From assembly GCA_021521415.1 (NCBI GenBank), contig JAIQDT010014345.1, positions 186,001 to 250,000 of the forward strand: DNA of 64,000 nucleotides. The letters run 5' to 3'. Below the pieces are notes generated by a model. The model was not told where the DNA came from. It saw nothing but the letters and a program-made list of their open reading frames with translations, and ran no database searches. The position numbers were made by a program, and so were the translations under genes. Positions 26,192 through 37,409 of this stretch are shown piece by piece. The first letter of the stretch is position 1, and every line of letters starts with the position of its first letter. This stretch comes from Bidens hawaiensis (Eukaryota; Streptophyta; Magnoliopsida; Asterales; Asteraceae).

Positions 26192-26726
26192 TGTTAGAGC
26201 AGGGTTTTGCGTCTTGAGTCTTTGTAATTATCGTTAACGTTTTTGTTTTATGTTTAATGTAATAAATATTTAAGTTATTCTCTAGTTTGTTAAATGTAAT
26301 GTCTAGTTCGCTAAGGTTGTGTAGCGAACTAAGACTTTAGGTTATTCCCTCCTAATTCGTTAGGGGATGTTAACGAATCAGGGGATGATTCGTTAAAGTT
26401 ATTTTCGTTATTTATGGTTGTAACGAAGTGGTGTCTGGTTCGCTAGGGAATGTTAGCGAACCAGACCTATCTTCTATATATAGTGAACTCAGTTCACGTT
26501 TAATTTTAGTTTTGAGAGTTAATTAACGAAACCCTGTCCAAATATTCTCTCGATCTTCATCCTAATATTATACAACTACTAATACATACATACTGATAAT
26601 ACATATACATATATAACACTTAATCATACGTAATTATGAGCTAGATCTATATTAAGGTATTAATCGATAATACACAGATCTGAGATATGTTATTGTTATT
26701 GAATTGATAAACACCGGGTTCCAACA
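26192..26726 (+). repeat. 3' LTR of Copia A
   Basis: It starts TGTTAGAGCA, ends GGTTCCAACA, and has the same length as the 5' LTR (535 bp). Confidence 0.9.
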
Positions 26727-26739
26727 TTTCCACTTAAAT

Positions 26740-27130
26740 TAAAAATAGAGTGGCTAATTATATCATACAGACACTAGAAATTACATTAAAAGTGGCTAAA
26801 AATGTTTGCTTGCCACCCAAACACTCCTTTGTAGATTATAGTGTGGCTATTGTCTTACCGTTTGTCACACATAATGTTTTTTTGTAATTTAAAGTGTGGC
26901 TATTGTCAAACTTTTCGTCACACATAGTGAGGTATTGTGTGGCTAATCATATCATATTGACACTGGAGGTTATTGTCAATGTGGCTAAAAATGTGAACTT
27001 GCCAGTCAAACACTCTTTTGTAGTTTGTGGTGTGGCCATTGTCTTACCGTTTGTCACACATAATGCTTTTGTAATATAAAGTGTGGCTATTATCATACTT
27101 TTGATCACACATAGATAAATGTGGCTATTT
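26740..27130. repeat. CACTA left subterminal repeats, part 2
   Basis: GTGTGGCTATTGTC and TTGTCACACATAATG alternate in a unit of roughly 110-130 bp. These are the continuation of the array interrupted by Copia A. Confidence 0.7.
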
Positions 27131-27135
27131 CATAA

Positions 27136-28820
27136 GTTTAACAAACACAATAACATAAATTCAAAACAAGTTTACATTAACAAACCTTCTCTAATAAGTT
27201 ATGAATTCAAAGTATTTGAAACTACTACTAATTACTACCGACCTCAAACTTTCTCATAAACTAATCAAATTGTTTTTGCCTCCTTTCTTCGTTTTCCTTA
27301 AGTTCTTTTTCCATTTATTCCATTCGTTACGCTCGTTCTTCCAACTCGTTTTCTTGACTTCTTTTCATCTTTTTCCATTTCGGCTCTAACTTTTTGAACC
27401 TAAAATTGTTAAAATATTAGCATCATAACTAGCAAAGGGTTAATGTGAGGCGAAACCTCAAAGCACAGCGACTATCACACACAATCACATTAGACATAAT
27501 GTATACACAAACAAAAACTTGAATCGACGACTTGTTGGTGATAATAATCAATGTAAACTGTACTAAAAAGTCCTAACATGTATTCGCACATCGTATCATG
27601 GGAAATCAACCAAACATTCATCATACAACTTAACTTATGATCACTTAGTTCACGAGACAGATTATAGCATGTACAAACTGATTTTATTCACTAAGAAAGG
27701 ATTAAGTATAAATTCTACAAAATTTACCACAGTAGAATATATGAATTAGGTTTCTCAAAAATATTTTATAATATTTTTCTCATACATACAAAACTCACAA
27801 TAATTCAACCATTAAAGATATGTACCAACAGTTTAGCAGATTGCACAACAAATACTTGTTTAATGGTTCTATCGACTCATTAATCTAAATTGTGCAAGAC
27901 CAATTGGGTTGTCTTCAAAACTCATAATACTAACTTTCAGAACTGGAAAAAACCCGTTTGGTTTTGTCATTAGGGAGTTATGGTGTCGGAAAGACAGGCC
28001 AAAATATAACTCCCCGAATCAGCTTTGAGCAGTGTTTTTGTAAAATCATAAAAACTATTCAAAACGTGTCCAAAAATTACAAACTTTACCTTTCTGGAAA
28101 CTGCACTCATAGTGCTATATCCTAGAATCAAAAATCGTTCAATAATCATCGTTTAACATCAAGTTACATTCCAATAAATAAACGAAAACGAATCTGTCAG
28201 CAAACTGTTGTCATCAAAGAAGTGAAACACATATCTTTTTAGCGATGAAAGAAGATGTACTAAGCTTCAATTACAAGAAATAACACTTAAAATTGAAATC
28301 CCCAAACTTGGTTCTTAGGGTTCTTCACACTCAACACGAATCCGGCAAAAAACGAGATAGAATTGATGAAAACCGACACCACACGTGAATTCCTCTCGCA
28401 AAAATAATTAGAATAGAGCCCGGAATCAAAGGATTTGGTTAAGAATTGAGTGAGTTAGAGAATTAATGATTGAGGATTATGGTGGGTGTAAAGAGATGAA
28501 GAAGAAGAAGAAGAAGAATAAGAAGGAATGAAGAGAAAGAAAAAAAGGTAGGTTAAATATGTGGTCAAATTAAATTTAAGAATAGAGGGTAATTCAAAAT
28601 TTTTTGAAGAAAAGAGGGGGTTGAATTTAATTTGAAATTTTGAGAGAAGTGAAATTAATATGAACTAAATATAAATTTAATTTATTTTTAATAATTAAAA
28701 TAAAGAGTTGTTAGTGTGTGTGTATATATATATATGTATATAAAAAAACTAATTAAAACTTATATAATATAAAAAAATTGTATTTTAAATATAAAAACAT
28801 ATAAAATAAATACAAGTGAT
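27136..28820. other. CACTA interior, non-coding
   Basis: Nothing coding was supported. A 330-bp block at 27889-28222 recurs near the right end of the same element. There is a GAAGAA tract near 28500, then AT-rich sequence with a (TA)n run near 28722-28740. Confidence 0.55.
27889..28222 (+). repeat. Direct repeat within CACTA, copy 1 (copy 2 at 45561-45888)
   Basis: Both copies run from TTGTG.AAGACCAATTGGGTT through GTCATTAGGGAGTTATGGTG and AACTCCCCGAATCAGCTTTG to TTTACCTTTCTGGAAACT, in the same orientation and at roughly 85% identity by eye. They mark duplication inside the CACTA, or an older element now present twice. Confidence 0.8.
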
Positions 28821-28824
28821 ATTT

Positions 28825-29775
28825 ATAGTTGCTCTAAAAGAGTTGTATAAGAGTGTAGTAATCAGTGTTAACGCCCAATAAACCATACTTTCATTAGTGG
28901 ATCATACTAGTTCTTGATCGGTGTCAGTGTTCCATTATAACATCTATCATGTCACAATTGCTCTAAAAGAGTTGTATAGGACTGTCATTAGTCATGGTTA
29001 GGTGTTAACGCCTGAAACACACCATACTTTCGTCAATAGACCTTATTTGGCCTTGATTTGTGTCAATGGCCCAACATGTTATACATTCATCAATGGGCCT
29101 TGATTATCTATCATGTCCCCGTTGCTACAAGAGGGTTGTATATGAGTGTAGTGAGCCATAGGCATGTATCAACGCCCGATAACATGTCATACTTTTATTA
29201 ATGGGCCATATTGGGCCTTGATTATTGTTAATGACCAATATCGTCTCTATCATGTCATAGTTACGTTAACAGGTTGTATAGGAGTGTAGTGAGTCATAGT
29301 TGGTCGTCATACTTTGCATTAATGGGCCGTCTTGGGCCTTGATTGTTGTTAGTGACCCATTGTAGTCTCTATCATATCATAGTTGCTTTAAAAGGGTTGA
29401 TTATGAGTTTAGTGAGTCATGGTTTGGTTACGCCCAATAATATGTCATACTTTCATCAATGGGCCTTATTGGACCTTGATTGTTGTTAATGGCCAGTATG
29501 GGTCTATCATGTCATAGTTACGTGAACAGGTTGTATAGGAGTGTAGTGAGTCATAGTTGGTCTCATCAAATGGCGTTGATTGGTATTAGTGGCCCATTAA
29601 ATCACCTATCATGTCATAGTCGCTACAAGGAGGTTGTATATGAGTGTAATGAGCCATAGTCATGAGTCAACGCCCAATAACATGTTATACTTTTATTAAT
29701 GGAACATATTGGGCCTTGATTGTTGTTAATGGCCCAATATATCTATATCATGTCATAGTTAATTTAACAGGTTGT
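28825..29775. repeat. Degenerate tandem array, 100-145 bp units, left segment
   Basis: Units share GTTGCTCTAAAAG.GTTGTATA, GAGTGTAGTGAGTCATAG, AACGCCCAATAA, ATACTTTCATCAATGGGCC and GGGCCTTGATTG. About eight copies lie here and three more after element C (32075-32520); a trace remains at 44998-45060 beyond Copia B. Confidence 0.8.
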
Positions 29776-30309
29776 TGTTGGTGCATTTTGTGACCGTCGC
29801 TATGCAATTCAGACCAGCGGAACGCCACAGGCGAAGTTAGCACAACTTCGCCTTAGGCGAAGTTAGAACAACTTCTGCCTTAGGAGAAGTTATCACAACT
29901 TCGCCATAGGCGAAGTTATGAACAACTTCGCCTACTGGCCCAAGCCCAAGCCCGAGAAGATGTTTTGTCTATATATATGTGTGTCTTGTTTAGGTTTTGT
30001 ATCCAGAAATTAGAGTATTGTGTGTTACAGTTTATTTGTCTAAAGAGAGACCGAGAGTGAGAGTCGTGTGGGACGACCCGATGTAGAGCTCACCTCGGGT
30101 CGGCCGTCATTTGTTTACGAGTTTGGTATGTAATTCGTTTTGATTATTATATAAGAATCTGCAGATTTGTTTATCCCGTTCTTGTATTTGTTCGTGTACG
30201 TGTTTGTGTTCTTTATCTTTACACCAATAAACGAGTCTAGGAGGATTCCGCACTCCTAGACCTCGTGCGGATCTCGTATCGATCGGCGACGTCCCCGGGG
30301 GGACCTACA
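29776..30309 (+). repeat. 5' LTR of element C
   Basis: TGTTGGTGCA...GGGACCTACA. Paired AACTTCGCC/GGCGAAGTT motifs at 29828-29935 precede TATATATAT at about 29970. Confidence 0.9.
29828..29978 (+). promoter_or_regulatory. LTR promoter of element C: GGCGAAGTT pairs plus TATA
   Basis: Alternating AACTTCGCC and GGCGAAGTT copies, able to fold into short hairpins, lie upstream of TATATATATG. Confidence 0.55.
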
Positions 30310-30407
30310 AGTGGTATCAGAGCCTTAGGCTCTTATGCTATGGTTCGAGATCTGCGTTTTGGTGTTTCTGGCACGTTTCTGTGCGTTTCTGGCCGAACAG
30401 CGCTGTA

Positions 30408-30620
30408 GGCGAAGTTATTGTTCATCAGGCGAAGTTGCCGTCACTGTTCGTAGGGTTTCAGCGAAGATATAAGGTCTGGCGAAGTTATGAACATGCGAAG
30501 TTGACTTTAGGCGAAGTTGACTTTAGGCAAAGTTGACTTCTCGGCGAAGTTATAGCCAGGCGAAGTTATAGCAGGCGAAGTTATGGACAGACGAAGTTAA
30601 CTTTAGGCGAAGTTAACGAG
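30408..30620 (+). repeat. GGCGAAGTT cluster in the leader of element C
   Basis: About ten copies of GGCGAAGTT or near variants lie in one orientation over 210 bp, with irregular spacing. A poly-A run follows at 30623-30635. No reading frame covers it. Confidence 0.8.
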
Positions 30621-31514
30621 GAAAAAAAAAAAAAAGAGTATTTTGGTGTTTTCGTCTGTATGGCCAGGTGTACACGATTATTGTGAGACCGGAGATGTTG
30701 TTCCGTCAACGAGTGAAACTTGTTATCTCTGGGTCTTACGTGTGAACAAATACGTGTCAACTCTGGATATGGAGTTGAGTTTGTGAATGAGATATTGATT
30801 GAAACTGGATATTGACACATATTTGGGTGTTTGTGGGCAATGAAATTGTTGTTGTTCGAGGTGACCAATTGAAGAAAGTCAAATTGAACTGAAGGTTTTT
30901 GTCATTACTGGATTGCGGTCAGAGCATATTATTTATGTTACTTTCAAGGCGTTCGAGAATTGGATCCTGAAACGTGATGCTTATTTATTAGAGTGAAAAT
31001 TCTGGAACAAGTTGGATTTAGTCGGGAACTAAAGTGTTTATGTTCTTGATCGTTATCCCAGGTGATTGAAGATGCTTCGGATTAATTAATGGTCATGTGT
31101 TAGATTCTGTCAAGGTGGTTTTGTGATGAAATTGATCACTTGATGTTGAGTAGTTGATGATTAAACCTTATCGTATGCCGACGAGTTGGTGAAGTTGTGG
31201 AGGAAGCCCAACTTCACGTGTTGGTGAAGTCAGATGGACTCACGTGATTGGTTGAGATGATCTATTGGCACGAGGATGCATGCATTTCAAAGACCTCAAT
31301 CGTTATAGTCGGAGAAGCTTACACTGAAGGGGAGATCTGATATGGAAGACGCTGGGTGACTGGTAGATTTGTGAAGCTATAGGACAGTTTCAGACATGGC
31401 TGGTTGATGAGCAAACAGAAGATCATCAGTTAAGAGGGAGTCTGTTGGTGCATGTTTTGTAACAGATGATCTTTTGTGTTTGTTAGAATTGAGAGCAACG
31501 GTCAAAGGGGAGAC

Positions 31515-32074
31515 TGTTGGTGCATTTTGTGACCGTCGCTATGCAATTCAGACCAGCGGAACGCCACAGGCGAAGTTAGCACAACTTCGCCTTAGGCGAA
31601 GTTAGAACAACTTCGCCAACGGCGAAGTTGTAACAACTTCTGCCTTAGGCGAAGTTATCACAACTTCGCCATAGGCGAAGTTATGAACAACTTCGCCTAC
31701 TGGCCCAAGCCCAAGCCCGAGAAGATGTTTTGTCTATATATATGTGTGTCTTGTTTAGGTTTTTAATCCAGAAATTAGAGTATTGTGTGTTACAGTTTAT
31801 TTGTCTAAAGAGAGACCGAGAGTGAGAGTCGTGTGGGACGACCCGAGGTAGAGCTCACCTCGGGTCGGCCGTCATTTGTTTACGAGTTTGGTATATAATT
31901 CGTTTTGATTATTATATAAGAATCTGCAGATTTGTTTATCCCGTTCTTGTATTTGTTCGTGTACGTGTTTGTGTTCTTTATCTTTACACCAATAAACGAG
32001 TCTAGGAGGATTCCGCACTCCTAGACCTCGTGCGGATCTCGTATCGATCGGCGACGTCCCCGGGGGGACCTACA
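31515..32074 (+). repeat. 3' LTR of element C
   Basis: It is 26 bp longer than the 5' LTR because of one extra TTCGCC...GGCGAAGTTGT unit at about 31613-31638. Otherwise only about six substitutions separate the two LTRs. Confidence 0.9.
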
Positions 32075-32520
32075 GTTGTATAGGAGTGTAGTGACTCATA
32101 GTTGGTGTTAACGCCCAGTAGCATGTCATACTTTGCATTAATGGGCCATTTTGGGCCTTGATTGTTGTTAGTGACCCATTGTAGTCTCTGTCATATTATA
32201 GTTGCTCTAAAAGGGTTGAATATGAGCTTAGTGAGTCATAGTTTGGTTAAAGCCCAATAATATGTCATACTTTCATCAATGGGCCTTATTGGACCTTAAC
32301 TGGTGTTTGTGGCCCATTATAGCCTTTATCATATCATAATTGCTCTAAGAAGGTTGTATAGGAATGTCATTAGTCATAGTTGGATGTTAATGGCCGATAA
32401 CATGTGATACTTTCATCAATAGGTCTTATTGGGCCTTGTTGGTGTTAGTGGCCCATTATAGCCTTTTTCATGTCATAGTCGCTCTAATGGGCCATATTAG
32501 TGCTTGTAATCTCTTAGTGG
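32075..32520. repeat. Degenerate tandem array, right segment
   Basis: This continues the array at 28825-29775. The unit split by element C resumes with GTTGTATAGGAGTGTAGTG. Confidence 0.75.
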
Positions 32521-32617
32521 CCTATTATGGCATGTGATATGTAACATTAGATATTTAAGGGTTATATCGTGTTATAGGGAGTTATATTAGACCATAATAG
32601 ACAAATACAAGTCATAG

Positions 32618-33020
32618 TGTAGGTTCCCAGCCGGATCTACACGGAATATCTCGTTCTACGTAGGTGCGGAATCCCTACGTAAGACGATACGAGCGTAGAA
32701 GACGATACACGTTAAACACAAGCAAACACACGTTACAATACTCGAAAGACACGTTGTATTGCAACTAATAACACGTGATTTCTCAATCACTGATTACACG
32801 TACTGAACCGTTTTTTTAAAATAACCCGTAGGCTAAACATATATACCCTTCGACAACTTCGCCTAACATGCTAGGCGAAGTTGTCACTAACTTCGCTTGT
32901 TCCACAAGTTCGCCTATATCAGGCGAACTTGTGAGACAAGTTCGCTTAAACATTAATACAAAAACCAACTAACACAATTACAGACACTAGATACTGAACT
33001 ACTGACATCATGTACCAACA
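32618..33020 (-). repeat. 3' LTR of Copia B
   Basis: On the minus strand it runs TGTTGGTACA...GGGAACCTACA. The polypurine tract CCAAGGGGGAGTC abuts it at 33033-33021. Confidence 0.9.
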
Positions 33021-33157
33021 GACTCCCCCTTGGCAGTAGCTTCATATCTCTATCTTCAATCACGTGTCTTGTAATCACAAAAATCTTGTATCTTCCATCT
33101 TCAAGCATGAACGCCTTCTCGTACACAAACTGAAACTACTATTTGATATTTCTTTGC

Positions 33158-36041
33158 TTATTCTTTCCAGGCAGGAATATAAAATATCTTTTTCTCATTT
33201 AGCACATGCAGATCAGCTTGAGACAAATTCACTAAGTGCATTGGATCATACACTCTCATCAGCTCTTGTTCATCTTCATCCTCCATCACCGCTTCAGCCC
33301 TTTCACTATCAACGTACCACCATTTCAGATCCTTTAGCACATCCTTGGGCATTTGTTTCATCGGCACTTCTTTTAAGCAACGGATCGGCTTATACTTCAT
33401 TATCATCCAAGGCTTGCCATCTGCTCTCATTCCTCTGTCTTTGTCTTCAACGAGCTTTCCTTTCTGCGGTTTTAACAGCTCGAACTTTTTCTCCGTTATG
33501 CTTTCCTTCCAGACTATCTTCCCAATGATCCTAGCCATGTTATCATCACTCCTGTTTATCAACCCCAACCTGGCTAAGTCCTTCACCTCACACTCAGGCA
33601 ACGTATTCAACGATCTCAACAATCTCTTGAAATACTGAACCCCATCATAACGTTTAATCACAAAAAGTTTTAACTGTTCATCATATAACCAGCATATTAT
33701 CCCCTTTTTCGATTCAGCATACCCTTTGATGTTGTAACTTTTCTTGAACATAGTAGGGACCGCCGGTTTCTTTTACGAACCACTGAGCATAGCCTTCTTT
33801 CCATCTTGGCTGCTCTTCCCATTCTATCTCATCACATCCCGTATCTTGACCCAAATCTGACTTTTCAACTTCTGGAATTTCATGTTCAACGTTATCCTCC
33901 ACAATCTCTCCCTCTTCAACTTCTCTATCTTCAATCACAATCTCATCCCCTATCTTCTCGATCTCTTCCAACGGTAACACATCCTCATCACCTATATCAT
34001 CATCATCCAACACCTCCTCAGCATCCACAACCACCACATCATCACCTCCTGAACCACCAGCTGCACTCTTTGACTCCCCTTGAGATGTGGAAGCCCCAAG
34101 AGCTTGTTCAGTTCTTGGCAACTCTCCACCTGCATCTTTCGATGAATTGTGATCATCGTCTCGATCATTTCTCTTCTTCGTCCGCAGCTCGTCACCTTTA
34201 CAGCTCGTCTCCCCCTGAGATGCCAAGAACTGTTTCAAGGCATCAAAAATTTTACCATGCTCGATCAGGAGGGACGACTGAATTTGATTCTTAGCAACGA
34301 GGCGCTGAATAGTATGAGTCTGGATCAGATTTACTCTTGACTGTTCTGCCACGACTCTTTCAAGAGCTGCTATTCTTTCCGAGTAGGATAGGGTTGCATC
34401 GAAATCAAACCTCATATGTGAAATGTCTTGAGCGTATGGAGGAGGGATTCCCAATGTAACCGACACCTCATAAACAGGTGGAAACGTAACCGCAGGTGGT
34501 ATCGTAACTGACAACCCTGCAGTGGCAACAACCGTCGACTCAACAAACCTTGCAACGACCTCCGATGGAGTAAGAGTTGGAGGGGGCAAGGACACAATCT
34601 CCGGAGCCGAGAGCTGGAATGTAGTGGGTGGGATGCCGAAGGAAGATGATGTAGTCAACACGGGAACACCCGAGGTAATCGGCCCTGTAACTGTCGATGA
34701 TGTAGGGACCATAGTCATACCAGACAGTGCGGGTGGAAAGAAACGAACCACCCTTGAGCTCTCACCAGCTCCAGAACCTGCACCTGCTCTTTCCCTTCTC
34801 ACTCTACGAACCAACCGATGCAAATCTTCCTCAAAATCCGAATCACTGTCATCGGTGTCTCTCTTTCTCTTCCCGTGAATTCTTTCTTGAGTGATCAAAA
34901 TCTGTCTAGCTTCAGCCACATCATCATTTGAAGAATCAGAATCAGTTCTTTCCGTATCAGTCACGGTAGTAGCTGCCCTTGACACACCCACACTAGAAAC
35001 CTGTGCAGCCGAGACCTGTACCTCTTCCGCTGGATCAACACGTTCCATATCGAAAAATCCTTGACCGCCGAAAGCGGCATCAAGGTCGACGTGTTCCTCC
35101 GGTGCCCCAACAGGTGCAGCAGGCGGAGATTGTTGTACCTCAGGTGGTGGTTGAGGTGCTCCAACCTGTTGTGGTGCCGGATCCCGAAACTCGTCCCCAC
35201 GAGCTGCAACATACTCTGGGTTTATAAAGTACCTAAATAATGGAGTATGACGAGGACGGAGCTCAGGTTTACTTCTAGCACTTGATGATCTGCATTGGGC
35301 GAAGATTCGCTTGCTGACACTTTCCACATACCGAATCGGACGGCGCTGAGGTAACGTGGGAGCCACGTGATTCAAGATCATTTGAAGGAATCTTGGATAC
35401 ATCAAGAACCTCTCACGCGCCACCGCTCGTCTTTGACGGTCTATCTCGTAAAACACCATCTGACTAAAGCTATAACGCTTATTGTAAGTCAGTGCTTTCA
35501 TCGCCGACTGCATCGTTGCACCCATTCCATCCATACCGGCCTTTCTCCCCGACATACACACGATCATCACGTGCATAAGAAAGCGCCATTGGTCTAATAA
35601 AAACCCCTTGCGTCTCTGAGTATCCCCCAATAGACCATGATAGCCCATTCTTAAAAACGCACCATCTCTGAATGGTGCCACGAAGTCTGTAGGGTCATCA
35701 CTCGTTTCATCCCCAAACTGCAAAGCAACCCGTATCTGTTCTGACGAGAACTGCACTATCCGATTGTTAACCGTTGCACGCATAACTGGGGGCTCGACTC
35801 TGCAATCATATTCAACTGTCTGCCAGAAATCTTCTATGTTTGGCAAAGAGATAGGCAGTGTTGTAGTAATAGCATGGAAGATACGCGAGCGAATAAGAAA
35901 CGTGACGATCTCGCGAAAATCATCAACACCGCTCGCATCCGGGTCCAATGTGATGTACATGTAATGCCCTGGGAAAAACTGACGGTTGTTGTGTCCACCT
36001 TCGTCACCACCAGCACCACCGGCTCCCGCTACTGCTGCCAT
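33158..36041 (-). pseudogene. ORF3 of Copia B, conserved accessory protein (one frameshift)
   Basis: Start ATG at 36041, 2 nt after an acceptor-like GTGCAG. A 775-codon frame runs to 33714, and the homologous continuation (33751-33158) is in another frame, so one frameshift near 33745 splits a protein of about 960 residues. The N-terminal domain (residues 20-230) has IRVALQFGDE, HVMIVCMSGRKAG and LMYPRFLQ. The middle is Ser/Pro-rich with basic HGKRKR and RRVRRER. A likely coiled coil (IAALERVVAEQSRVN...) follows, then a very acidic stretch. The C-terminal domain has GVQYFKRLLRSLNTLP, KWWYVDSERAEAV and DPMHLVNLS. Copia A ORF3 shares both end domains. No signal peptide or membrane helix is evident, so 'env-like' is only positional. 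The function is unknown. Confidence 0.8.
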
Positions 36042-36835
36042 ATCTGCACTACAAACGGTCTAAGTTAGAGAATCGTCAAGTCAAATCACAAGTTCGCCTG
36101 TTACCATGAGCGAAGTTATGATTTATTCTGTATAGGCGAAGTTAGAGAAAGGGCGAAGTTGTGAATAACTTCGCCTTAACTATAACTTCGCCTGATAACA
36201 GTTAGTGATAAAAATATAAAGGGTCAGGCGAAGTTAATGATAACTTCGCTTGACCACAACTTCGCCTCTTGTGAAGAGAAACAATTAAATCAACAGGCGA
36301 AGTTAAACATTAGGCGAAGTTAAGGATAACTTCTCCTAAACTGTAACTTCGCCTGAATATGAAGCGGCAACAGTTTAGACGTTCAAACGAAGTGAATTTG
36401 GTCAATTTGGAGATTGCGGACTCTACCAAACATGTTTTGACGGAGATCAACACGATCAAGTTGAATACGACTACGTTAAAACAAGTTTGAAAAGTAGGTG
36501 TCGGATGTTTGAAAGAACGGGTCACAAATCGGATCAAAACGACCTCTAATTAATGTTATTAACATAGATTATTCATTATCCCGACACTACACACCTTTAA
36601 TACGGGTTGAAACGGATTAAAATTGAGGTTAGATTTGAGTAGATAAGTTCGCCGAAGATGATGGGTGTATAAGTTCGCTTGACTTGTGAATATGAACAGG
36701 TGTTTGACCAAAATGCTCTATATATATGTCTGACATTATACAGGCGAAGTTAGGGTTAACTTCGCTTACCCCATAACTTCGTCTGTTTAAACAACTTCGC
36801 CTCTTTCAACAACTTCGCTTATTATGAAACTTTAC
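36042..36835 (-). promoter_or_regulatory. Putative internal promoter and leader for ORF3 of Copia B
   Basis: In transcription order it has GGCGAAGTT or AACTTCGCC copies (36830-36738), TATATATAG (about 36728-36717), further motif copies (36350-36091), then GTGCAG|ATATG at the ORF3 start. A candidate donor AAAG|GTGTGT lies near 36590. The order repeats that of the LTR promoter, where motifs also precede TATATATG. Promoter activity is inferred. Confidence 0.5.
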
Positions 36836-37353
36836 AAAACAGACCCTTATAAATTGAACATTATGCCATTAACTTTTATGACTTCCTTTAAAGAGTAAAG
36901 AGTTACGATCAACTACCAAGTAACCAGGTATAAAACCATAAAACGACATAAGTAAAATAAAATCTTAGAAATAAAATACACGGGATCAAATTTCAGTCTT
37001 GACAGGGACTAGCATGTTTTTAGAAAAGATCCGAACAGGAATCATACTAATTAAGTGACTGTCACATAGATCCATGTTCAGATGTATTATGACATAAAGA
37101 AATAGGTTGTAAGCAGGTAAACAACTTAGTATGGTTTTCATCGCTTCAATGATACGGGTTAGGTTCAATTAAGCGCAAAATATAAATGGCCAACACATCA
37201 GAGATTATGATGTCTCCTATCTATTCTCAAAGCGTATTTGGCTTTCCCCAAGTCACCCCGAGTTGACCTCGACCCGTAGTGTCTGATTAACCTGTAAATA
37301 CATCTCGATATTCATCTCGTTCTCGGTCTTGCCTCTTGATTGATAAGTATAAC

Positions 37354-37409
<56 letters not shown>

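Larger units (their letters stand above)
11907..26726 (+). mobile_element. Copia retrotransposon A, 14.8 kb with third ORF
   Basis: Two 535-bp LTRs (11907-12441 and 26192-26726, about 97% identical) bound a primer-binding site, gag, pol in Copia order (protease, integrase, RT, RNase H), a long spacer, a third ORF and a polypurine tract. It inserted into the left subterminal region of the CACTA element, whose GTGGC repeats resume on its right side. The 5-bp flanks are TTGCA and TTTCC, not an exact duplication. It is about three times the usual length of a Copia element because of the third ORF and non-coding DNA. All genes are broken. Confidence 0.9.
29776..32074 (+). mobile_element. Non-autonomous LTR element C (2.3 kb, no coding)
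   Basis: The LTRs are 29776-30309 (534 bp) and 31515-32074 (560 bp). They are flanked by a perfect duplication GTTGT (29771-29775 and 32075-32079) inside one unit of the tandem array. It has an initiator-Met primer site (30312-30324, TGGTATCAGAGCC) and a polypurine tract AAAGGGGAGA (31504-31513). The 1.2-kb interior has no gag or pol. The GGCGAAGTT motif occurs in its LTRs and leader as in Copia B, so a Copia of that type is a plausible source of proteins in trans (inference). Confidence 0.9.

Noticed and set aside
27201..27389. A 62-codon hydrophobic frame in the CACTA interior
   Set aside because: It is Phe/Leu-rich low-complexity translation of a T-rich tract.
30581..30868. A 95-codon minus-strand frame inside element C
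   Set aside because: It overlaps the leader motif cluster and poly-A run and has no gag or pol feature.
23107..36041. Calling ORF3 an envelope gene
   Set aside because: No signal peptide, membrane helix or fusion-like segment could be seen in either copy. The position after pol is the only argument.
33345..36068. Many plus-strand open frames of 60-160 codons opposite ORF3 of Copia B
   Set aside because: They are shadows of the minus-strand frame, which has the homolog in Copia A. They lack conserved features of their own.
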